Positions 16,323 through 22,511 of a DNA stretch of 22,511 nt are shown here, piece after piece. Origin of the DNA: JAFGIT01 sp016929465 [NCBI: Candidatus Coatesbacteria bacterium] (GTDB taxonomy: Bacteria > B130-G9); the NCBI GenBank assembly GCA_016929465.1, contig JAFGIT010000212.1, positions 1 through 22,511 on the forward strand, in the 5' to 3' direction. Under the pieces are notes generated by a model. The model searched no databases. It was not told the DNA's origin and saw only the letters and a list, made by a program, of their open reading frames with translations. The translations under genes were made by a program, and so were the position numbers. Each line of letters opens with the position of its first letter. Position 1 is the first letter of the stretch.

Positions 16323-16365
16323 CAGCGATTCGGATCCCGATTGCCCTGGCTCGATCCGGGCGATC

Positions 16366-16644
16366 TCAACCGGTGGCTTCGAGATTCACGCTGTCGATTA
16401 TTCCGACGATAACGACATTGGCCGGGGGCTTGTCGATCCCCATCGCCATCGCGGCAGAACCACCTTCCTTCACGACAAGAACTCGCTCTCCGACCCCCGC
16501 TCCGACCGTATCGACAGCAATCAACTCTGATTCGGTCATTCGCCCATCCCGGTCGAGCATTCTCACCGCAAGCAGTTTCCTGCCGGTCAGTTTCGCATGC
16601 TTTTGAGGCACGACAACAGAGCCGGTAACTTCAGCCACGAACAT
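16366..16644 (-). CDS. EutN/CcmL-family microcompartment vertex-type protein
   Basis: 92 residues that match the EutN/CcmL pentamer family along the whole length. The start MFVAEVTGSVVVPQKHAKLTG corresponds to the conserved G-x-VV-x-x-x-K-x-x-x-L-x-G block. The centre has GRKLLAVRMLD and AVDTVGAGVGERVLVV, and the end PPANVVIVGIIDSVNLE. In microcompartments this family caps the shell vertices. Here it is the last gene of a preQ0 operon, 27 bases after queE, with an AAGGAGG at 16663-16657 (12 bases before the ATG). No hexameric shell protein or encapsulated enzyme is in the window, so it may be an orphan with a different job. A GTG at 16638 is an alternative start, but the ATG fits the family better. 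Confidence 0.85.
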   Translation of the reverse strand: MFVAEVTGSVVVPQKHAKLTGRKLLAVRMLDRDGRMTESELIAVDTVGAGVGERVLVVKEGGSAAMAMGIDKPPANVVIVGIIDSVNLEATG

Positions 16645-16671
16645 CTCTCGGTAGGCCCTCCTTCAGCGCCT

Positions 16672-17445
16672 TCAGGGCGATCCGAGGATCTTGTGGATCT
16701 GTGGCATCACGCGAACGTCGCTGTTGAATACGGCACACACATCGCAGAGGTCCATGATGTGACGGTATGAGATCGTGATCGCACCTGCCGCGTCCGTCAC
16801 CGGCTGCAAGAAGACCGGTGCTTCGTCCGTTGTTGCCCGTATAATGCGGGCTGCTCGTTCGATTTCCTCGGGCTGCGTCGACTCGTCCACGGCCATTTTT
16901 ATTGCGACCTGCTTGTATCTCGCAGCGTTGAGAAAGGCCTCGTGGCGCTCCCAGAGGTCGTCCCTGCCGGACGTGCTGGGCAGCTTTATGTCTGCCGAGA
17001 TCAGATCGATCAGGTCCAGGACCTGGTCCAGGTTCTCGAACTCGACCCCGTTCGTCTCGAGCAGAACGGGCAGCTCGAACGTCTCTATCGATTTCAGGAC
17101 CGCCCTCAAGAATCGCGGCTGCTCGAGTGGCTCGCCACCAGTGATGCTTATCGCATTGATCGAGGTCGTGGTGTCGAGGAGCGATTCGAGCTCGCGGGCG
17201 ATGATCGTGTCATCGACGGGATTTGCGATCTGCTTGACGACAGTCCTTCCGCTTCTGAGTATAAGGAGCGGCCGGTCTCTGACCTGTGCGTACTCAGTGT
17301 CGCAATACCTGCATCCCAGGCTGCAGCCGGCAAATCGAATGAACGCGTGGTGGTAGCCGGCGAAGACGCCCTCGCCCTGGATGCCATCGAACAGCTCGGC
17401 GATGTGTCCGACCGCAAGGCCTTCATCAGGTATCGAATAAGTCAA
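16672..17445 (-). CDS. queE: 7-carboxy-7-deazaguanine synthase (radical SAM)
   Basis: 257 residues. It converts 6-carboxy-tetrahydropterin to 7-carboxy-7-deazaguanine in the pathway to preQ0 and queuosine. The family start AELFDGIQGEG is followed by FIRFAGCSLGCRYCDTEYA, giving the radical SAM [4Fe-4S] ligands C41-x3-C45-x2-C48. The SAM-binding ITGGEP (about 120-125) and the LLETNG motif (about 148-153) are present. The start is TTG 17445, inside a TTGA overlap with the stop of the DUF366 gene; no usable ATG or GTG lies nearby. The ribosome site is weak, so translation probably depends on coupling. The length is slightly above short QueE forms and includes the 20-odd-residue insert after the cluster seen in longer members. 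Confidence 0.93.
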   Translation of the reverse strand: MTYSIPDEGLAVGHIAELFDGIQGEGVFAGYHHAFIRFAGCSLGCRYCDTEYAQVRDRPLLILRSGRTVVKQIANPVDDTIIARELESLLDTTTSINAISITGGEPLEQPRFLRAVLKSIETFELPVLLETNGVEFENLDQVLDLIDLISADIKLPSTSGRDDLWERHEAFLNAARYKQVAIKMAVDESTQPEEIERAARIIRATTDEAPVFLQPVTDAAGAITISYRHIMDLCDVCAVFNSDVRVMPQIHKILGSP

Positions 17446-18038
17446 TTTTTGCCGCCGCCGAATTCACTCACGCCCCGAACGAGGGCCATCGCGTTGTGGA
17501 CGCTGGCCATCTCCGCAGCGTATTTTTCCATCAGAAAGCTCGCCAGCTGCTCTGGCCGTTCCTTTGGCAGGAGTGATTGGAGGCCGATGGCTTCGACCGG
17601 TGCCCCTTCGGGGTCGATATTCACGCCGAGGTGTATCAGGCATGAGACGTGGCTCGCCGTCGCAACACTCACGGTCAGCTTGCTGCCGCCCAAGAACAGG
17701 TCGTCACCGTCTCTTATCACGTATCTGTCGTCGCCATATTCCCTCAGGCGGACATTGACTTCCTGCTGCAGGAGCGACACGAGCGTTCTCTGCCTCAGAA
17801 CTGCCCGCTCCAGGTTCCGGTCGAAGTGCTCAACTATGAAGTGAAGCATCTCACGGCTTACTATCGTGCAGCCATCCGCGAGGTCCGCAACGTCAACCAT
17901 GCACGAGGCACTCACATCGCAGGCGCCGATGAATGAGATGATGGAATCTCCCGCCAAAGATGCCCTTCTGAAAGCGAAGTGTGCCGCGAGCTGGCTTCCA
18001 TCGTAGTCGATCCTGTCGGGGATGAATGCCCACTTCAA
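17442..18038 (-). CDS. DUF366 family protein of the preQ0 operon
   Basis: 198 residues from TTG 18038. This start is chosen because AGGAGG (18052-18047) stands 8 bases before it and the TTGA overlaps the queC stop; the frame stays open further upstream, but only inside queC. It matches what I know of the DUF366 family: DYDGSQLAAHFAF (11-23), GDSIISFIGACDV (30-42), EMLHFIVEHFD (63-73), LERAVLRQR (76-84) and KLTVSVATASHVSCLIHLGVN (120-140). The family has no assigned function that I can state. It sits where queD might be expected, between queC and queE, but lacks QueD's zinc-binding His cluster. A role in deazaguanine metabolism is inference from position alone. Confidence 0.85.
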   Translation of the reverse strand: MKWAFIPDRIDYDGSQLAAHFAFRRASLAGDSIISFIGACDVSASCMVDVADLADGCTIVSREMLHFIVEHFDRNLERAVLRQRTLVSLLQQEVNVRLREYGDDRYVIRDGDDLFLGGSKLTVSVATASHVSCLIHLGVNIDPEGAPVEAIGLQSLLPKERPEQLASFLMEKYAAEMASVHNAMALVRGVSEFGGGKN

Positions 18039-18739
18039 TTCGAGAACCTCCTCGCGATTTTGGCCAGGACATCTGGGGGGACACTGTCGGTCTCCGAGAG
18101 CTCGGCCATCGCGTTTTTCAGGTTCCTGCAGGACATGCACACGCCGCACATCTTCTCCTCACCCTCATAGCAGGAATAGACCAGATCGAATGGCACCTTC
18201 AGCTCGGCGCCCAACTTCAGGATCTCGCTCTTTCTGAGCTTTATCAGCGGCGCGACGAGTCTCACCTTCGAGAGAGTGGAGACCTCGAGGGCCCGGTTGG
18301 TCCGCTCGACAAACTCCTCGCTGTTATCTGGGAAAAGCTCGGCCTCTTCTGCATTCAGCCCCGCGATAATCGTATCGCAGCCGAGTCCTTCGGCAAAGGC
18401 AGCCGCGATCGAGACGAATAGGAGGTTGCGGTTGGGAATCCAGATGCCCTGCAATTTGCCAGCGCCATCGGGTGTATTCGCGGTATCTGCCGCAGTCTTC
18501 TGCAGCTCTGTATAGGTTTTGCAGATCTCGCCGTAGAAGGGGAGCCTTATATCGCTCACCTCCACCCTGTAGTGCCAGGCGATGCCGGTTACGACCGTGG
18601 CCTCCATCTTGAAGGCGCGGTGGTTGTAGCCGACAAATATCGCCCTCTTGACCTCATACTCCCGCACTGCCCACGCGAGTGCGACGGTCGAATCCAGACC
18701 GCCGGACAAGAGAACGATCGCTTTTTTATCGGTTGCCAT
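18035..18739 (-). CDS. queC: 7-cyano-7-deazaguanine (preQ0) synthase
   Basis: 234 residues. It uses ATP and ammonia to convert 7-carboxy-7-deazaguanine to preQ0. The N-terminal PP-loop SGGLDST lies at 12-18. The substrate region includes IPNRNLLFVSIAAAFAE (101-117), and the C-terminal zinc site has C190, C198, C201 and C204 (CYEGEEKMCGVCMSC). Length and motif order are normal for the family. The ATG has AAGGAG 11 bases upstream. It is the first gene of the operon; a promoter with an embedded palindrome lies just ahead. The stop overlaps the TTG start of the DUF366 gene by four bases. GTP cyclohydrolase and QueD are not in the window and must be encoded elsewhere or replaced. Confidence 0.95.
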   Translation of the reverse strand: MATDKKAIVLLSGGLDSTVALAWAVREYEVKRAIFVGYNHRAFKMEATVVTGIAWHYRVEVSDIRLPFYGEICKTYTELQKTAADTANTPDGAGKLQGIWIPNRNLLFVSIAAAFAEGLGCDTIIAGLNAEEAELFPDNSEEFVERTNRALEVSTLSKVRLVAPLIKLRKSEILKLGAELKVPFDLVYSCYEGEEKMCGVCMSCRNLKNAMAELSETDSVPPDVLAKIARRFSN

Positions 18740-18765
18740 AAGTGTGTTAGCTCCTTCAGGCCGAG

Positions 18766-18794
18766 ATAGTAACCGTGAACGGTCACACGATCAA
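18766..18794 (-). promoter_or_regulatory. queC promoter with an embedded 18-bp palindrome
   Basis: On the minus strand TTGATC (18794-18789) and TACTAT (18771-18766) are 17 bases apart, each matching 4 of 6 consensus bases. On the plus strand the interval contains GTAACCGTGAACGGTCAC (18769-18786), whose 8-base arms pair at 7 of 8 positions around GA. A repressor there would cover the spacer and -10. The predicted leader is only about 20 bases, too short for a preQ1 riboswitch. Confidence 0.45.
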
Positions 18795-18938
18795 CGAGGA
18801 GTTTCCATCGCAGGTATGACCTATCCATCAAGACTTCCAGAAGCAGCGCTGCCCCACGGTCCAGGCGCTCGCCTTCAGAATGAAAATCGTGGTATTATCA
18901 TATCGTAGCGATAACCGGTAATACTTCGAGAGCGAGAT

Positions 18939-21209
18939 TTGACAGGCACGGACAACGGATGCGCTTCAACTCTGGATACTAAGAACGGGCGCGCCAAGAT
19001 ACTGATCTTGGTCGCCATATTCCTTCTGCTGTCGATTGTATTCACCCGCGATGTCATATTGTTCATCGCCGATAGCGCGCCATGCGGTGCGGGTGATTCT
19101 ATGATGTTCGCCTGGAATTTCTGGTGGATCGCGGAGCAGCTCAAGGAGGGCAAGCTCTTCTTCAAGTGCGACTATGCGATGCTTCCCTTCGGCATTCGCA
19201 CCGTCTATCACACCGCTCTTCCGCTCCACTGTGTCCTGCTTGCCCCGGTGACCTGGCTCCTGGGGCCATTGGTATCGAGCAATCTGCACTTGATCCTCTC
19301 CTTCGCTATTGGGGGCCTCGGGATGGCTCTGTTGATTCGGTTTCTGACCTGCTCATATCTCGCGGGGCTGTGCGGCGGAATCGTCTATGCCTTCTCGACT
19401 TTCCATTGGTATCACGCGATCGGCCATTACAACCAGACCGCGACCGAGCTCCTGCCTTTTTGCATACTATTTCTGCTCAAATGGGGGAGAGACTCGCGGG
19501 TTCGGGACCTTGCCATCGCATCCGGACTCCTCGGCCTGAATTTGTATAACGATTATACGACGACGATCGTGCTCGGAATCTGCGCGGCGCCGTTGTTTGG
19601 ACTGGGAGTCTTCCGAGCCGTTAGAGAGCGAGAGCTCAAAAAGACAATACTGGCTTTGACAGCGTCGATGTTGCTTTTCGCCGTAATTGCTTCCCCGGTG
19701 TTCTATCACGCCAGGGAGTTCTCCTCGCTCTTTGATGACAACTGGAGAGTGGAACCCGGCCTTGCAGTCAGAAATTCGCCCGATGCTCTCTCCTATTTGC
19801 TGCCTGACGGCCTGGTCTGGTTCTCCGTGCCGTTATTCAAATCCGACAGGTATGTGTCACTCACAGGGGGAGGGCTGGATCGAGCACATTTCTTTGGAAT
19901 CTTCGCTCTGGCGCTATCCATTCTGGGTGCAATTGTTCAGACAAAACAGGATCGCAGGCTGGCATTGTGTCTGCTGCTTTCAATGGTTGTCTGCTTTCTG
20001 CTCTCACTTGGGCCTAAGCCGAGTATGTTTGGGGAGCAGATCATTCCCGCAGCTGTATCGCCCTTCACTCTGTTAAGCAAAATACCCTTTCTAAGCGACA
20101 TCAGGATACCCGGACGGTTTGGCCTGGGCGTGGCGCTCGTCGGAGCGGTCTTCGTGGGCATTGGGGCGGCACGGTTATTCTCGAGAACCGCAGATAGAGA
20201 GCGAATCGCGATATTACTCGTGCTCGTGGCCGGCCTGCTCTTTCTGGAAAGAGTCCACAAACCGATCTTCGGAGGAGAGATCAGAATTCCGCCGATATAT
20301 AAGGTAATCTCTGAGCTTTCACCTAAGCCAAAGGGGATTTTGACAACTCCTTTTCATACGTGGTCTGGGCAGGGCATGACCGGGCAGTTCTCGTTTGCTG
20401 ATCCGGCTATCGAGCTTTTCTATCAGACTGATTACCGAATTCCTACAGTCAATGGCTTCGCTGCCCGTATTCCGAGGGAAATCGTCTCATATTGCGAACA
20501 AGCGCCATTAACATCGAGCCTAATCGCTCTGCAAAATGGGCGCGGGGTGGACGCTGAGCAGATATTGGCCGAGAAGACCTATGTTGAGGAGATAACCTAT
20601 CTCTTCGGGATTAGCCACGTTGTCTGCGACTACCGTGCCGACTACTGGCTCTGCGGTCTTCCTATGAAGCGATACCTGGAGGACATCCTGCTCGGGAAGC
20701 TCGTCTATTCGGGCGATTCCGGCCGCATCTACGATCTCCCACAAACTGCTACTCCACCGCGAGAGGTCGTCATCACTCCCGATACGCCATCGGCAAGGCT
20801 CTATCTAATGGAGGGCTGGCATAAACCGGTGACTGTCAATGGGCGGAATTGCATTGCTTATGATCCATGCCGTATGACGGGCTCACACAAATCACGCATG
20901 AGAATGATATTCAGAACCGAGGAAGACGCAACGAATCTGGAGTATTCCTATCAATTCAGCCCGGCCTTCCCTGACCGCTATATCGAGACTCGCTACGAAA
21001 TCGACCTGGATGGGGATCCCGTGGGCGAGTTCACTCCCAGCAGCGAAAACGGCTTCGCATTCGAGGGAGTCCATGAATTGGAACCCGCCGACGGAATTCA
21101 CTACTTGACTCTCACCCCCCTCGATTTTGATCATCCCGCCTCTTCCCTCCACCCATCTGGCCTCTCAGATCGAGCGATATTCGTCGAGCAGATTCATCTG
21201 AATTGGTGA
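18939..21209 (+). CDS. Polytopic membrane protein, probable GT-C type glycosyltransferase
   Basis: 756 residues from TTG 18939; the ribosome site is weak (GAGAGCGAGA), and no better in-frame start precedes the first helix, so the start is uncertain. The first membrane segment (about 20-43) is followed by GAGDSMMFAWNFWW (50-63), whose acidic residue in the first outer loop is typical of GT-C enzymes using lipid-linked sugars. About eleven further hydrophobic segments run to about residue 435, including a loop HYNQTATELLPF (163-174). The last 310 or so residues are soluble and probably periplasmic. The family resemblance is to large uncharacterised bacterial GT-C/YfhO-like proteins; donor and acceptor are unknown. 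It stands alone between the divergent que operon and the lipoprotein gene; the nearest possible glycan-modifying gene is the distant carbamoyltransferase. Confidence 0.82.
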   Translation: MTGTDNGCASTLDTKNGRAKILILVAIFLLLSIVFTRDVILFIADSAPCGAGDSMMFAWNFWWIAEQLKEGKLFFKCDYAMLPFGIRTVYHTALPLHCVLLAPVTWLLGPLVSSNLHLILSFAIGGLGMALLIRFLTCSYLAGLCGGIVYAFSTFHWYHAIGHYNQTATELLPFCILFLLKWGRDSRVRDLAIASGLLGLNLYNDYTTTIVLGICAAPLFGLGVFRAVRERELKKTILALTASMLLFAVIASPVFYHAREFSSLFDDNWRVEPGLAVRNSPDALSYLLPDGLVWFSVPLFKSDRYVSLTGGGLDRAHFFGIFALALSILGAIVQTKQDRRLALCLLLSMVVCFLLSLGPKPSMFGEQIIPAAVSPFTLLSKIPFLSDIRIPGRFGLGVALVGAVFVGIGAARLFSRTADRERIAILLVLVAGLLFLERVHKPIFGGEIRIPPIYKVISELSPKPKGILTTPFHTWSGQGMTGQFSFADPAIELFYQTDYRIPTVNGFAARIPREIVSYCEQAPLTSSLIALQNGRGVDAEQILAEKTYVEEITYLFGISHVVCDYRADYWLCGLPMKRYLEDILLGKLVYSGDSGRIYDLPQTATPPREVVITPDTPSARLYLMEGWHKPVTVNGRNCIAYDPCRMTGSHKSRMRMIFRTEEDATNLEYSYQFSPAFPDRYIETRYEIDLDGDPVGEFTPSSENGFAFEGVHELEPADGIHYLTLTPLDFDHPASSLHPSGLSDRAIFVEQIHLNW

Positions 21210-21234
21210 TTCGTACGGCGTAAGTTCGTGCGAA
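21210..21234 (+). terminator. Weak hairpin after the GT-C gene
   Basis: TTCGTACG and CGTGCGAA pair over 8 bases (one G-T pair in RNA) around a 9-base loop, starting directly after the stop codon. Only TTT follows, so termination would be weak. The next promoter starts two bases later. Confidence 0.3.
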
Positions 21235-21235
21235 T

Positions 21236-21264
21236 TTGACGATCCTTCGTTTTTTGGGTAAAAT
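21236..21264 (+). promoter_or_regulatory. Sigma70-type promoter of the lipoprotein gene
   Basis: TTGACG (21236-21241; 5 of 6 matches) and TAAAAT (21259-21264; 5 of 6 matches) are separated by the optimal 17 bases. Transcription would start near 21271, leaving a leader of about 167 bases before the GTG at 21438. This is the best promoter in the window. Confidence 0.65.
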
Positions 21265-21437
21265 TAATTGGGATGAGAGAGGGAAGCCTTTGCCCAGACA
21301 GCACGGATTTCATTGTTGTTACGGCAAATGGGCCTGCCCAAGATTCCACCCAAAGAAGATGTTGGCTATCCGTCGATTTTTTTGTCGAGGGCTATCTCAG
21401 GTTTTCTATACGCCTGTACTTAAGGAGGGCACAAAAG

Positions 21438-22511
21438 GTGAGGCGCAAATTCTTCTCGTTGGGCTTGATATTCACATTACTGAGCCTGCTTTCAATCACT
21501 GGGTGTTTGGCCGACTCAGACAGCTGGGATGAGATCGGACTGGATGTCGAATCCATTTATGCCGCGTCCGGGACGCAGACGAATCCAAGGATTGAGAACG
21601 ACATACTCGTTTTCGAGAATCAATCCGACAAGCGAATATATTACTACAACTACATGAATGATGGGGTCGTAGGGCCATTTGCGTCGGCTGGAGGGACCGA
21701 GCAGCAGCTCCCCGATGTCTATTGGAGGACAATTTGCTTTGCGGAGAAGCGGTCAACTGGGGACAGGTGGATCGTAGTCCATGATATCGATGACAGCAGC
21801 CAAGATTACATGAATCCCATGTCCGGAGTTCATCAATACAGCCCCCGGATATTCGATAAATATGTGGTCTGGCATGACGATAGGTCCGGCTCTGCTGTTG
21901 ACCCCAACGTCTATCTCTTCGATATCGAGACCGATACGGAATATGAGATAGACACCTCGAGCAGAAGGCAGCAGTGGGCCGACATCGATGACTGCCGAGT
22001 GGTTTATGAGACTCAGCTTGCACATCCCGGTCTTAGCGACATCGCGATGTATGACTTCAACGGAACGACGCCCGAAAATGGGACCAGATACTCGGTTTGC
22101 TCGGGTAGCTGGCTCTCGGAGCGACCCTCTGTTCACGGCAAGCGTGTCGTGTGGCAGGACAATAGGAATGGCAATTATGATATCTACATGTGGGATCTGG
22201 ACAGGGATTCGGGCGATCGCGAAGTTGCCATTTGCACACATTCCGGCAATCAAATGTATCCACAGATCTATGGTGACTTTGTTGTTTGGCAGGACACCAG
22301 AAGCGATGATGCGGGTCCGGGCATCTATCTGCAGGATCTGACGACTCTTGGTGTGGACCCGGAGATCTGTGTCGCCACCGTCGCTAGCGCTGAATATCCC
22401 GCGGTCTATGAAGACAGAGTCGCCTTCACAAACGGTGATATATATCACGCGCTTACACCATGTAGCACTCATTTGCTGGTACCCGATGATGGCGGTGACG
22501 TCGAGGTCGAG
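21438..22511 (+). CDS. Lipoprotein with TolB-like beta-propeller repeats, C-terminus outside the window
   Basis: 358 residues are visible and the gene runs off the right edge. GTG 21438 has AAGGAGG 9 bases upstream. The N-terminus is a classic lipoprotein signal: MRRKFF, hydrophobic SLGLIFTLLSLLS, lipobox ITGC with Cys at residue 23. The mature part contains repeated blades of the form VVW(H/Q)D-x-R followed by a D-x-Y or N-x-Y motif: KYVVWHDDRSG, KRVVWQDNRNGNYDIYMWDL and DFVVWQDTRSD with GIYLQDL. These are typical of extracellular propellers related to TolB/WD40-like repeats. It is probably anchored in a membrane and exposed outside the cytoplasm; its binding partner is unknown. The frame also stays open back to ATG 21273, but that start would bury the signal peptide and lacks an equal ribosome site. 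Confidence 0.85.
   Translation, partial: MRRKFFSLGLIFTLLSLLSITGCLADSDSWDEIGLDVESIYAASGTQTNPRIENDILVFENQSDKRIYYYNYMNDGVVGPFASAGGTEQQLPDVYWRTICFAEKRSTGDRWIVVHDIDDSSQDYMNPMSGVHQYSPRIFDKYVVWHDDRSGSAVDPNVYLFDIETDTEYEIDTSSRRQQWADIDDCRVVYETQLAHPGLSDIAMYDFNGTTPENGTRYSVCSGSWLSERPSVHGKRVVWQDNRNGNYDIYMWDLDRDSGDREVAICTHSGNQMYPQIYGDFVVWQDTRSDDAGPGIYLQDLTTLGVDPEICVATVASAEYPAVYEDRVAFTNGDIYHALTPCSTHLLVPDDGGDVEVE

Noticed and set aside
16942-17844. Open frame of 300 codons on the plus strand
   Set aside because: Antisense to queE and the DUF366 gene, both of which have firm family motifs.
18740-18765. preQ1 riboswitch ahead of queC
   Set aside because: The predicted leader is only about 20 bases and shows no H-type pseudoknot pattern.
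18589-18831. Minus-strand frame of 80 codons overlapping the start of queC
   Set aside because: It covers the queC promoter and then runs out of frame through queC; no ribosome site supports it.

Overview
The window looks like chromosomal DNA from an uncultured, probably anaerobic bacterium of moderate GC content. The grounds are strong AGGAGG-type ribosome binding sites, one bacterial tRNA-Asn without an encoded CCA, frequent TTG and GTG starts, an NADH-linked redox module, a very large multi-PAS hybrid histidine kinase, and several exported beta-propeller-like proteins. I see no insertion sequence, phage gene, CRISPR array or rRNA. The phylum cannot be fixed from sequence alone. The exported propellers with a shared C-terminal sandwich, and short degenerate tandem repeats between genes, suggest a candidate-phylum genome, but this is only an impression.

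Layout. 1-2321 (minus): a tightly packed operon with a small unknown ORF, a NuoE-like [2Fe-2S] subunit, a NuoF-like FMN/NAD subunit, and the N-terminus of an iron-sulfur catalytic subunit (NADH-dependent [FeFe] hydrogenase or NAD-linked formate dehydrogenase) that leaves the window at base 1. A Rex-like inverted repeat lies upstream. 2693-2765 (minus): tRNA-Asn. 2888-7808 (minus): a small membrane protein coupled to a 1547-residue membrane hybrid kinase with seven PAS domains, one GAF, HisKA/HATPase and a receiver. 7809-8447: gene-free DNA with an 11-bp inverted repeat and a hairpin-dense block. 8448-10154 (minus): a stand-alone NodU/CmcH-type carbamoyltransferase.

10408-15624 (plus): a probable operon of a 24-codon leader ORF, a 442-residue protein I do not recognise, and two exported PQQ-like propeller proteins sharing a C-terminal domain. 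Between and after the propeller genes lie three different short tandem repeats (7-, 9- and 8-base units). 15876-16322 (plus): a short NfeD-like membrane protein.

16366-18739 (minus): a 7-deazaguanine (preQ0) operon, queC - DUF366 - queE - EutN/CcmL-like. The first two junctions are both 4-base TTGA overlaps with TTG starts, and a near-perfect 18-bp palindrome sits in the promoter. The DUF366 gene and the microcompartment-vertex-type gene inside a preQ0 operon are the most unusual arrangement here. 18939-21209 (plus): a polytopic GT-C-like membrane protein. 21438-22511 (plus): the start of a lipoprotein beta-propeller behind a good sigma70-type promoter, cut by the window edge.
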